From NCBI RefSeq assembly GCF_029868625.1, contig NZ_JARWOJ010000136.1, positions 33,736-97,735 on the forward strand: 64,000 bases of DNA, read 5' to 3'. Below, in pieces: positions 19,596 through 27,402 of the stretch. Each line of letters opens with the position of its first letter. Positions within the stretch are counted from its first letter, which is position 1. Under the pieces are notes generated by a model. The model saw nothing but the letters and a program-made list of their open reading frames with translations. It made no database searches and was not told where the DNA came from. Origin of the DNA: Nocardia neocaledoniensis. GTDB taxonomy: Bacteria > Actinomycetota > Actinomycetes > Mycobacteriales > Mycobacteriaceae. The translations under genes were made by a program, and so were the position numbers.

Positions 19596-20759
19596 ATGCT
19601 TGGACAACTGCGCCCCGCCGCGCGCCGAATCGCCGTGCGCACCTGGTTCGATATCGGGACCGTCGCGGTCGCGCTGATCCTCTACAGCATCGCCTGGCCG
19701 ACCCTGTTCGTCACCCACGAGGTGCCCGCGCCGCTCGCCCCGCTGCTCGCCGCGCTCGCGGTGTTCCCGATCCTGTTCGTGCGGATCAACCCGGCGCTGG
19801 GCTGGGCCGTCTCGGCGGGGTCCGCGCTGCTGATCTCGCTGGCACTGTCCTCGACGCCGGGCAACGACGTGCCGTTCCAGGTGGTGCACATCATCGTGCT
19901 GTTCGTGCTGCTGTTCGCGGTGGCGCTGCGGGCTCCGGTGCCGATCGTCGTGGTGGCCTGGGCGGCGCAGTCGATGCTGTTCGCCACCACGATGCCCGGC
20001 TCGGCCACCGGACCGCTGTGGGGCTGGCCGATCGGGCTCGGCGCCATCGCGCTGTTCGGATACCTGCTGCGCACGCTGGTCGCCTCGCGGCGCAAGCTCG
20101 AACAGCAGGAGGAGGTCACCGAGGTCGAACGCGCGCGGCGGGCCATTCTCGAGGAGAAGGCGCGCATCGCGCGTGACCTGCACGATGTCGTCGCCCACCA
20201 CATGTCGATGGTGGTGGTGCAGGCCCAGACCGCGCCCTACCGGATCACCGACCTCGATCCAGCGGCACGGACCGAGTTCGAGTCCATCGGCGCCACCGCG
20301 CGGACCGCGCTCAACGAGATCCGCGGCATGCTCGGGGTACTGCGCAGCGACGGGCAGTTGCCCGAGCACGCGCCCCAGCCGCGCGCGGTCGACGTGCCCG
20401 AGCTGTGCGCCTCGGCCAAGCGGGCCGGGATGCCGGTCGAGTGGACCGTCACCGGCTCGCTGGAATCGGTTCCGGAGACGACCGGGCTCACCATGTACCG
20501 CGTGGTGCAGGAATCCATGGCCAACGCGGCCAGGCACGCGCCGGGCGCCCCGGCACTCGTCGCGGTCGCCGTCGGCCCCGGCGCGGTGACGGTGACCGTC
20601 CGCAACGCGGCCTCGGCGACCGTGCCGCGCCCCGGCCTCGGCGGCGGGCACGGCATCGACGGGATGCGTACCAGGGTCGAGGCGGTCGGCGGCGAACTCG
20701 ACGCCGGACCCACCGGCGACGGCGGCTTCGAGGTGTCGGCGAAACTGCCCATCGCGTAG
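19596..20759 (+). CDS. Sensor histidine kinase, HPK7 (DesK/NarX-like)
   Basis: Membrane sensor kinase of 387 aa. The first 165 residues contain about five hydrophobic spans with short loops, so sensing is probably in or near the membrane. A coiled-coil linker (LEQQEEVTEVERARRA) leads to the HisKA_3 motif IARDLHDVVAHHMS, with phospho-acceptor His196, then a HATPase domain ending with the GGGHGIDGMRTRVEAVGG glycine box. It should phosphorylate the response regulator encoded 77 bp downstream. The stimulus is unknown. Confidence 0.92.
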   Translation: MLGQLRPAARRIAVRTWFDIGTVAVALILYSIAWPTLFVTHEVPAPLAPLLAALAVFPILFVRINPALGWAVSAGSALLISLALSSTPGNDVPFQVVHIIVLFVLLFAVALRAPVPIVVVAWAAQSMLFATTMPGSATGPLWGWPIGLGAIALFGYLLRTLVASRRKLEQQEEVTEVERARRAILEEKARIARDLHDVVAHHMSMVVVQAQTAPYRITDLDPAARTEFESIGATARTALNEIRGMLGVLRSDGQLPEHAPQPRAVDVPELCASAKRAGMPVEWTVTGSLESVPETTGLTMYRVVQESMANAARHAPGAPALVAVAVGPGAVTVTVRNAASATVPRPGLGGGHGIDGMRTRVEAVGGELDAGPTGDGGFEVSAKLPIA

Positions 20760-20824
20760 GCGTGCCCGCCCGAGCGCGCCGACCGCGCGCGAAAGACCCG
20801 CGAACGCATCGCCTCTGCGCGCAT

Positions 20825-20830
20825 TAGGGT
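20825..20830 (+). promoter_or_regulatory. -10 element of the first response regulator gene
   Basis: TAGGGT, 6 nt before GTG 20837. This suggests the regulator has its own leaderless promoter in addition to read-through from the kinase gene. Confidence 0.55.
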
Positions 20831-20836
20831 GGTCGA

Positions 20837-21502
20837 GTGGCAATTACCGTTTTGATCGCCGACGACCAGGCGATGGTCCGGCAAGGCTTCGGCGCGCTAC
20901 TCGGCGCGCAGCCCGACATCAGCGTCATCGGGGACGCGGCCGACGGGCGGATCGCGGTCACCGAGGCCAAGCGGTTGCGGCCCGACGTCGTCCTCATGGA
21001 CGTGCGCATGCCCGAGATGAACGGGCTGGAGGCCGCCCGCGCGATCCTGGCCGCCGGCTTCGATCCGCCGGTGCGCGTGCTGATGCTCACCACCTTCGAC
21101 ATCGACGACTACGTGTACGAGGCGCTGAGCCTGGGCGCGAGCGGGTTCCTGCTCAAGGACGCGCCCGCCGAGGAGCTCGTGCGGGCGGTGCGCGTGGTGG
21201 CCGACGGCGAGGCGCTGCTGGCCCCGACCATCACGCGCCGGCTGATCGCCGACGTCACCCGGCGGCGCAGCACGGCGCGCACCCCCGCCGCGCCCGCGCT
21301 GGCCTCGCTCACCCCGCGCGAACGCGAGGTACTCGAACTGGTCGCCAAGGGACTGTCGAACACCGAGATCGCTGCCGCGCTGTACGTCGCCGAGCAAACG
21401 GTGAAAACCCATGTCTCCAAGGTCTTCTCGAAGCTCGGCCTGCGCGACCGGGCCCAAGCCGTGGTGCTGGCCTATGAATCCGGCCTGGTCGTCCCCGGCT
21501 GA
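20837..21502 (+). CDS. NarL/LuxR-family response regulator
   Basis: Protein of 221 aa with an N-terminal receiver domain (acidic DD at residues 9-10, phospho-acceptor Asp55 in VVLMDVRMPEMNG, conserved Lys in FLLKDAPAEEL) and a C-terminal LuxR-type helix-turn-helix (LTPREREVLELVAKGLSNTE, then VKTHVSKVFSKLGLRDR). Partner of the kinase encoded just upstream. Targets are not evident; its own operon and the divergent phospholipase-like gene are the nearest candidates. Translation begins at a GTG lacking a Shine-Dalgarno site. Confidence 0.93.
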   Translation: MAITVLIADDQAMVRQGFGALLGAQPDISVIGDAADGRIAVTEAKRLRPDVVLMDVRMPEMNGLEAARAILAAGFDPPVRVLMLTTFDIDDYVYEALSLGASGFLLKDAPAEELVRAVRVVADGEALLAPTITRRLIADVTRRRSTARTPAAPALASLTPREREVLELVAKGLSNTEIAAALYVAEQTVKTHVSKVFSKLGLRDRAQAVVLAYESGLVVPG

Positions 21503-21517
21503 GCCGCCGGGCTCAGC
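21498..21517. terminator. Bidirectional hairpin between regulator and lipoprotein genes
   Basis: Perfect stem GCTGAGCC/GGCTCAGC with a GCCG loop, overlapping both convergent stop codons. No T run, so termination strength is uncertain. Confidence 0.6.
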
Positions 21518-22409
21518 GCGGGCACACGCCGCCGCGCAGCTCCGGCAGATGCCGGGCCAGCAGCAACGCCATCCGGTCCAACAGCGCGGTGGTGTCGTCG
21601 AAGGTGCCCGAATCCGCTTGCGCGGCAAGGGCGACCGCCAGCTGGCCGCTGCCCACCGGCACCAGCCCGAACTGGCGCACCGTGTACATGCCGGTGTCGT
21701 CGTCGGGGCCCCAGCCGCCCTTGAACTCGGTGTCGTCGAGCAGGCCCAGACCCCAGCCCTGGTCGGGGGTGATCTCGCCCATCAGTGTCGTGACCACCTC
21801 GGTCTGCGGCAGGCACGGCAGCCGCGAGGCGAAGCGCACCTGATTGGCCAGCGACCATTCGGTGCCGCCGAACGAGGTGTAGTCGAGTTCGGTGCGCAGG
21901 CTCTCCTTGCCTGCCGGGATGTCGCCCGCCTCGTCGAGCACCTGCTGCACGGCCGCGGCCGCCTCCTCGCCGTCGCCGAGCGATTCCCAGAGCCCGTAGG
22001 CGGCGTCGTTGTCCGACACCGTGATCGCGGCCTGCACCATCTCGAAGATCGACTGGTCCTGATCGTGGCGCAGCGCGGCCACGGCCAGCGGCACCTTCAT
22101 CGTGGACCAGGCGATGCCGGTGGTCCAGTCGCCGTAGATCGTCATCCGGCCGCCGCCGACGGGCATCAGCGCCATCCCGACCTGGCCGGGCAACTGGGCC
22201 TGCAACTGGGTGAACTCCGCGGTCAGCGAGTCGGGCCGCATGATCGACAGGCCTGGGTTCCCGGCGTCCTCACTGCTCACCGCGACCGTCGGGGCACGCA
22301 CCGCGGCCGGGGCGTCCGGCAACGCGCACGAAGCGCTCAGCGCGGCCGAAACGAGCACCACACTGTGCAGCAGTCCGCGAACGACCGCTGCCCTCCCTAT
22401 GGAATTCAC
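21513..22409 (-). CDS. Lipoprotein with beta-lactamase-like serine hydrolase motifs (copy A)
   Basis: Predicted lipoprotein of 298 aa: hydrophobic signal ending in a lipobox (LSASC), then a Pro/Ala linker and a globular domain. The domain shows the serine-beta-lactamase/PBP motif set: STMK at residues 102-105 (nucleophile Ser, general-base Lys), SDN at 132-134 and KGG at 230-232, as in class A-like folds. The spacing between the first two motifs is shorter than in true beta-lactamases and no omega-loop Glu is obvious, so resistance should not be assumed; a cell-wall hydrolase, esterase or inactive binding protein is possible. A second copy with the same motifs lies at 42682-43575. Start GTG 22409, with GGAGGA 7 nt upstream (GTG 22412 is possible). 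Confidence 0.7.
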   Translation of the reverse strand: MNSIGRAAVVRGLLHSVVLVSAALSASCALPDAPAAVRAPTVAVSSEDAGNPGLSIMRPDSLTAEFTQLQAQLPGQVGMALMPVGGGRMTIYGDWTTGIAWSTMKVPLAVAALRHDQDQSIFEMVQAAITVSDNDAAYGLWESLGDGEEAAAAVQQVLDEAGDIPAGKESLRTELDYTSFGGTEWSLANQVRFASRLPCLPQTEVVTTLMGEITPDQGWGLGLLDDTEFKGGWGPDDDTGMYTVRQFGLVPVGSGQLAVALAAQADSGTFDDTTALLDRMALLLARHLPELRGGVCPR

Positions 22410-22479
22410 CACCGGATCCTCCCCACCACCCACTGCGCGTCGGCGCTGATCTTCGGCGGTGCAAACTACTCGTCGAGCG

Positions 22480-22489
22480 CGTCCGGACG
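22480..22489. promoter_or_regulatory. Palindrome in the divergent lipoprotein/kinase promoter region
   Basis: CGTCCGGACG, perfect 10-bp palindrome, followed by a repeat of its half CCGGACGA at 22493-22500. It lies midway between lipoprotein copy A and the Ser/Thr kinase. Possible operator; no regulator is implied. Confidence 0.25.
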
Positions 22490-22605
22490 ATCCCGGACGA
22501 CTGATGGCAAGTTTCACCGATTTTCGGCGAGAATTCGAATGAACGTGGTCACACGCGGTCGCGGGTGCCATGCTGGTCCGCCACGGAGGCCGGAAGGGGG
22601 TCGCG

Positions 22606-25600
22606 GTGCTCGAGATTGGTGAGGTGTTCGCCGGGTTCACCGTCGAGCGGACGCTCGGCCAGGGCGGCATGGGCACGGTGTACCTGGCGCGGCATCCGCG
22701 GCTGGACCGGTTGACCGCGCTCAAGCTGCTCAATCGGGACCTGTTCGCCGACGCGCGTATTCGCGCGCGGTTCGAGCGGGAGGCCGATCTCGCCGCCGGG
22801 CTCGACCATCCCGGCATCGTCACCGTCTTCGATCGTGGCGCCGAGGGCGAACAGCTGTGGATCAGCATGCAGTACGTCGACGGGATCGACGCGGCCACCG
22901 TCGACCCGATGACGCTGCCGCCCGAGCGGGCCGTGCAGATCATCGAAGGGGTCGCCGACGCGCTGGACTACGCGCACGGCAGAGGCGTGCTGCACCGTGA
23001 CGTGAAGCCGGCCAACATCCTGCTGGCCCGCTCCAGCGGTGGTCAGGGCGAGCGGGTATTCCTCACCGACTTCGGGATCGCCCGCCTGCGCGCCGATTCC
23101 ACCCATCTGACCCAGCAGGGCATGTTCACCGCGACGCTGGCCTACGCCTCGCCCGAACAGATGACCGGCGCCGAACTCGACCACCGCTCCGATCAGTACT
23201 CCCTGGCCTGCGCCCTGTACTGGCTGTTCACCGGCGTCGCCCCCTTCGATTCCCCCGACCCGAACGAGATCATCCGCGGCACCCTGCACCTGCCCCCGCA
23301 ACCGCTGGCCCTGCGCCGCCACGGTCTCCCACCCGCGCTCGACGCGGTCCTCGCCGCCGCCATGGCCAAACATCCCGCCGCCCGCTTCGACTCCTGCACC
23401 GCCTTCGCCAAGGCGGCCCGCAAGGCCCTCACCTCCAACACCCCACCCGTCCTGCCCCGGCCCGCGGCCTACTACCCACCCGCTCCCCAGCCGTCCGCGG
23501 GTCCGTACCCACCGCCCGCCGCCGGCTACGCGCCCCAGCCGTCCCCGCCGAGACAGCCCGCCCCCCAACCCCATTGGGCACCCGTCGCACCGCAGGCGGC
23601 CGCAGCGCCACCACGCGTACCACCTGCGCCGGCGCCGCCGCACCCTGGCTCCGCCTCGCCCGTTCCGCATCCGGGTTCCGCTTCGCCCGTTCCGCATCCG
23701 GGTTCCGCATCGCCCGCGCCGCCGCATTCGGGTCTTGCTTCGCCTGCGCCGCATCCGGGTTCTGCTTCGCCCGCGCCGCCGCAGCGGGGGGCCGTTTCGC
23801 CTGCGCCGCAGGTGAGCTCGGCTTCACCAGCACTGGTACCGCAGCACTCTGACTCCGTTTCGCCCGCGCCGCCGCATTCGGGCGCGGTTCCGCCTGCGCC
23901 GCACGCGAGCTCGGCATCGCCTGCCCCGGCGCCGCCGCACCCTGACGCGGCTTCGTCTGCGCCGCAACCTGACTCCGTTTCGCCCGCGCCGCCGCGTTCG
24001 GGCGCAGTTTCGCCTGCCCCGCATGCAACCTCTGCTCCACCTGCGCCGGCACCGTCGCACCCTGACTCGGCTTCATCTGCGCCGCAGCCGGGCTCGGCTT
24101 CGCCCGCGCCGTACGCGAGCGCCGCTTCGCCCGGCGCGCAGCGACCTGTCCCGGTCGTCCACCCCGAACCCGCGCGCTCTGGGGCACAGCACCCTCCGCA
24201 GTCGCCCGGGCCGGCAGCTGGGGAGGCCAACCTCCAGGCCCAGCCCGGGGGAGCGCAACCGCGCGATCTGCACGGTGCGGCGCAACACTATTCGGCCGCC
24301 CCGCCCGTGGTGCGAGGAGAATCCACACCGCCCGTGGTGGGGCAGGATCTGACACCGTCGCCGTCGGTGCTGCCCGGCGACGAGCCGGGATCGTCTGTCT
24401 CGGGCGGCGCACCGGCGGGGAGTTCGGTAGGTGGGCAGCAGGATGTCACGGCTCACGGAGAGCGTGCCCAGCCCCGAGATCCGGCGGCCGCGCAGGCCCG
24501 CGATCGTGGCGCGGTCGGCGACCGATCCTCGCCGCCGCACCCCGACGGATCCGGGTCGGCGATCACCGATGTCGTGCCGATGCCGGAGTCCGCGCGGTGG
24601 GCCGCGAACGCGAACGCGCCGACCACCGTCACCTCGATAGCGAGCTCGGCCGGCACCCCCGATCAGCCTGAAATACTCACTGGTCCAGCGGATTCCGTGG
24701 AAGCACCTCCGCTCGTGGATGAAGGTGGTGTCGCCGCTCCGGGCGTCGTCGGTGCTGCCTCCGAGAAACTACCGGGGTTCGTCGCGGACGAGGTGTACAC
24801 GTCGGTCGCCGATCCAACCGGTGTCGGCGGCGATGGCGGTGCTTCGTCCGAGGAACTGCCGGGGTTCGCAGCGGACGAAGCGGGCACGTCGGTCGCCGAC
24901 CCGGCCGGCGTCGGCGGCGGTTCCGATCCGGCGGGGTCGGACCGGCCACCGAGCGCTGCGGCTTCGGGCGCCCCGGTCCCCGGTTCGGCCGGTTCCCCCG
25001 CGATGACCGGTGCCCCGGGACCTGCCGCAGTAGACGCCGAGGCCGATGCCGCCGGTGAGTCAACCGATTCGCCTGGAGTTCTGGCGGTGGACGGTGGTGT
25101 TGACGTCGACGGCCGCGCTGTCGTCGACGGTGGCGCGGTGGGCGGCGGAACTTCCGCGGGCAACAGTGGCGCTGCGGCCGGCGGCGCTGGCTCGCCTGAC
25201 GGCGGTGGCGGTGGCTCGGCCGACGGCAGTGGCTCTGTGGGCGGCGGAACTTCCGCGGGCAACAGTGGCGCTGCCGTCGGTGGCGGTGGCTCGCCTGACG
25301 GCGGTGGCGGCGGGTTGGCCGACGGCGGTGGCGCGGTGGGCGGCGGGACTTCCGCGGGCAACAGTGGCGCTGCGGCTGGTGGCACTGCGGTCGGTGGTGG
25401 CGGTGGCTCGGCAGACGGCACTGGGGGTGGCGCGGTCGGGGACGATGGCGCTGCGGACCCGGACAAGCCGTTCGACATGGGTGAGAGCGACTCGGCCCCA
25501 CGGAATGTGGCGCAGCATCATGCGTCCGCTGGGGGGCAAGGTGTTCCGTCGGCCGAAGGCGCGCATCCGGGCCCTGCGCCGCGAGGTGTTCATCCGTATC

Positions 25601-26334
25601 CCACACCACCGCCGCCGATGGGACGGGCCCGGCCCGGCCCACGGCTGCCCGTGCCGAAGCGGATATCGGGTCTGCATCGGCTGGGGTGGTTGGCGCTCGT
25701 CGGTCTCGTGGTGGCGCTGGTGGCGTTGCTGGTGGCGCTGGTCGCCGTGGTGTTCGGTGGCGACGACGAGGACGCGGCGCCGGATGCCGCCGCGGCGGGT
25801 CCGTCGAGTTCCGCTACGACAGTGGGTGATTCGTTCGCGAAGAGTCGGCGCGTGTTTCCGACCTTGGTCCCGCAGGGCGTCGCGGGCGAGGGTCAGGGTT
25901 ATCGGGGCGCGCGCTGTTTCGCGGTGCGGTCGGTCAGTGAGCTGGAATGGAAAGAACCGGCACTGCAATGGAATCCGATCAGCGCCGGCTGGCAGTGTGA
26001 GCGCACCGACAACAACGCGGGCTCGGTGAGCTACCTCGTGCTCGAGTACCCCACCGCCGCGCACGCCCGGTCGGTCGTCGAGGCACTGCCCGCCGCGATC
26101 CGCTACCCCGGCGACAAGGACGGCGTCGAATTCGACCTGCGCCGCTGGGTGGTCCCCGACCCCGCGAGCACCCGCATGAGCACCGCCCATCAGGTGATCG
26201 GTTTCCCCGAGGACGACCTGCGCGCGAACTACCTCATCGCCGTGAGCCGCCGCGGCAGCAGCGGCACCGCGGGCGCCCCACGCCCCTCCGCCCAGGACGA
26301 GGTCACCGCCTGGTGGGAGGACGTTCAACTCTGA
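22606..26334 (+). CDS. Transmembrane Ser/Thr protein kinase with very long repetitive linker
   Basis: Protein of 1242 aa, about twice a typical PknA/B-type receptor kinase. Kinase domain at residues about 8-275: glycine loop LGQGGMGTVY, ATP-anchoring Lys40, catalytic HRDVKPAN (Asp132), DFG (Asp155) and YASPEQM, so it looks active. A linker of roughly 750 residues follows: Pro/Ala/Ser-rich degenerate repeats, two 31-residue copies of a LPGF...DE unit, then three Gly-rich copies of GGGTSAGNSGAA. One membrane span lies at about 1029-1050 (LALVGLVVALVALLVALVAVV), with an extracytoplasmic sensor domain of about 190 aa at the end. Start GTG 22606 follows GGAAGGGGG; an upstream ATG at 22570 is possible. 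The sensor ligand is unknown. Confidence 0.88.
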   Translation: MLEIGEVFAGFTVERTLGQGGMGTVYLARHPRLDRLTALKLLNRDLFADARIRARFEREADLAAGLDHPGIVTVFDRGAEGEQLWISMQYVDGIDAATVDPMTLPPERAVQIIEGVADALDYAHGRGVLHRDVKPANILLARSSGGQGERVFLTDFGIARLRADSTHLTQQGMFTATLAYASPEQMTGAELDHRSDQYSLACALYWLFTGVAPFDSPDPNEIIRGTLHLPPQPLALRRHGLPPALDAVLAAAMAKHPAARFDSCTAFAKAARKALTSNTPPVLPRPAAYYPPAPQPSAGPYPPPAAGYAPQPSPPRQPAPQPHWAPVAPQAAAAPPRVPPAPAPPHPGSASPVPHPGSASPVPHPGSASPAPPHSGLASPAPHPGSASPAPPQRGAVSPAPQVSSASPALVPQHSDSVSPAPPHSGAVPPAPHASSASPAPAPPHPDAASSAPQPDSVSPAPPRSGAVSPAPHATSAPPAPAPSHPDSASSAPQPGSASPAPYASAASPGAQRPVPVVHPEPARSGAQHPPQSPGPAAGEANLQAQPGGAQPRDLHGAAQHYSAAPPVVRGESTPPVVGQDLTPSPSVLPGDEPGSSVSGGAPAGSSVGGQQDVTAHGERAQPRDPAAAQARDRGAVGDRSSPPHPDGSGSAITDVVPMPESARWAANANAPTTVTSIASSAGTPDQPEILTGPADSVEAPPLVDEGGVAAPGVVGAASEKLPGFVADEVYTSVADPTGVGGDGGASSEELPGFAADEAGTSVADPAGVGGGSDPAGSDRPPSAAASGAPVPGSAGSPAMTGAPGPAAVDAEADAAGESTDSPGVLAVDGGVDVDGRAVVDGGAVGGGTSAGNSGAAAGGAGSPDGGGGGSADGSGSVGGGTSAGNSGAAVGGGGSPDGGGGGLADGGGAVGGGTSAGNSGAAAGGTAVGGGGGSADGTGGGAVGDDGAADPDKPFDMGESDSAPRNVAQHHASAGGQGVPSAEGAHPGPAPRGVHPYPTPPPPMGRARPGPRLPVPKRISGLHRLGWLALVGLVVALVALLVALVAVVFGGDDEDAAPDAAAAGPSSSATTVGDSFAKSRRVFPTLVPQGVAGEGQGYRGARCFAVRSVSELEWKEPALQWNPISAGWQCERTDNNAGSVSYLVLEYPTAAHARSVVEALPAAIRYPGDKDGVEFDLRRWVVPDPASTRMSTAHQVIGFPEDDLRANYLIAVSRRGSSGTAGAPRPSAQDEVTAWWEDVQL
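23640..24125 (+). repeat. Degenerate tandem repeats in kinase linker (Pro/Ser/Ala)
   Basis: Repeating units of about 12-16 codons built around PHPGSASPAP variants, for example PHPGSASPVP twice in a row, then PHSG.../PHPD... versions. The DNA repeats are imperfect, with CCGCATCCGGGTTC as the most frequent block. Such arrays change length easily between strains. Confidence 0.8.
24756..25450 (+). repeat. Two further repeat families in kinase linker
   Basis: First, two copies of about 93 bp encoding S-E-(K/E)-LPGF-(V/A)-ADE...TSVADP-(T/A)-GVGG (24756-24930). Second, from about 25139, three copies of about 100 bp encoding GGGTSAGNSGAA followed by Gly/Ser/Asp-rich sequence. The near-identity of the three Gly-rich copies suggests recent duplication or slippage. 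Confidence 0.75.
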
Positions 26335-26363
26335 CCATCGTCCGCTAGAACCCGAGGAGAGCT

Positions 26364-27356
26364 GTGAAACTGCTCGTCACCGGCGGTGCCGGATACATCG
26401 GCGGCGTGACCGCGCACCGACTCGTCGTCGCCGGGCATGAGGTCCACGTGCTCGACAATCTGGCCACCGGCTTCCGGGAGAACGTCCCGGCCGCGGCGAC
26501 GTTCCACGAGATGTCGGTGCACGACGTGGCCGAGATCCTCACGCCCGGAGCGGGATTCGACGGTGTGCTGCATTTCGCCGCGTCGATCGAGGTGGCCGAA
26601 TCGGTACGGAACCCGGAGAAGTACTGGCACAACAACATCGAGGGCTCGTTGGCCCTGCTGCGTGCGATCCGCCGCGCTGCGGTTCCGCGGTTGATCTTCT
26701 CCAGCACCGGCAGCATGTACACCGGCGACGGCCGGACTCCCTTCGACGAACAGGCCGAGGTGCGGCCGAACAATCCTTACGCCGCGACGAAATTCACCGT
26801 GGACCAGATGATCGCGGGGGAGTGCGGCGCCTCGACCACGCTGGGCGCGGCGTCACTGCGCTACTTCAACGCCTCGGGCGCGGTCCGCACGGCCGACGGT
26901 GTGCGGCTCGGCGAGCGGCACGATCCCGAATCGCATCTGATCCCGATCCTGCTGCAGGCGGCCGACGGGCAGCGCCCCCGTTTCACCCTCTTCGGCACCG
27001 ACTATCCGACCGAGGACGGCACCTGCGTGCGGGACTACGTCCACGTCGCCGACCTCGCCGACGCACACCTGCTCGCGCTCGACGCGGTCCGGCCCGGCGA
27101 ACACGAGGTGTTCAACCTGGGCAACGGCCACGGCTTCTCCAACCGCGAGATCATCGACGCCGTGCTCGCCGTGACCGGCGCGGACTTCCCGATCGACATC
27201 GAGGACAGGCGACCCGGTGATCCGGCGGTCTGCGTCGCGTCCTCGGCCAAGGCGCACCAGCGCCTCGGCTGGACTCCGCGCCGGACGCGGGTCGCGGAGA
27301 TCATCGGCGACGCGTGGGAATTCCATCGCGCCATGCTGACGGGCGCCGCGCGCTGA
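26364..27356 (+). CDS. galE: UDP-glucose 4-epimerase
   Basis: Extended SDR protein of 330 aa, normal GalE length. It interconverts UDP-glucose and UDP-galactose, supplying galactose for the cell-wall arabinogalactan and other glycans. Seen: TGGAGYIG NAD-binding motif, the YAATK catalytic Tyr/Lys pair, and the GalE-specific series RYFNASGA, LFGTDYPTEDGTCVRDYVHVADLA and NLGNGHGFSNREI. The usual SSTAA(V/T)YG catalytic-serine segment reads SSTGSMYTG, a variation that keeps the Ser/Thr. The GTG at 26364 has CCCGAGGAGAG upstream. It follows the kinase gene by 29 bp and could share its transcript. Confidence 0.88.
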   Translation: MKLLVTGGAGYIGGVTAHRLVVAGHEVHVLDNLATGFRENVPAAATFHEMSVHDVAEILTPGAGFDGVLHFAASIEVAESVRNPEKYWHNNIEGSLALLRAIRRAAVPRLIFSSTGSMYTGDGRTPFDEQAEVRPNNPYAATKFTVDQMIAGECGASTTLGAASLRYFNASGAVRTADGVRLGERHDPESHLIPILLQAADGQRPRFTLFGTDYPTEDGTCVRDYVHVADLADAHLLALDAVRPGEHEVFNLGNGHGFSNREIIDAVLAVTGADFPIDIEDRRPGDPAVCVASSAKAHQRLGWTPRRTRVAEIIGDAWEFHRAMLTGAAR

Positions 27357-27360
27357 CGGC

Positions 27361-27397
27361 GTCGCGGTGTCACCGGGCGGCCCGGCGACACCGCGAC
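27361..27397. terminator. Hairpin between galE and the ABC exporter genes
   Basis: Perfect 11-bp stem GTCGCGGTGTC/GACACCGCGAC around a GC-rich inner loop, placed between convergent genes. No T run. Confidence 0.65.
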
Positions 27398-27402
27398 GTT
27401 CG

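Noticed and set aside
21513..22409. Antibiotic-resistance beta-lactamase
   Set aside because: SxxK, SDN and KGG are present, but the spacing is short and no omega-loop Glu is evident; the paralogue at 42682-43575 has the same limits.
21513..22943. Extended start at 22943 for lipoprotein copy A
   Set aside because: The extension overlaps the divergent kinase gene and destroys the signal peptide; the lipobox and ribosome-binding site support 22409.
23429..24412. Long minus-strand open frames inside the kinase repeat region
   Set aside because: They mirror the Pro/Ala/Gly repeats of the plus-strand kinase linker; low complexity, no recognisable domain.
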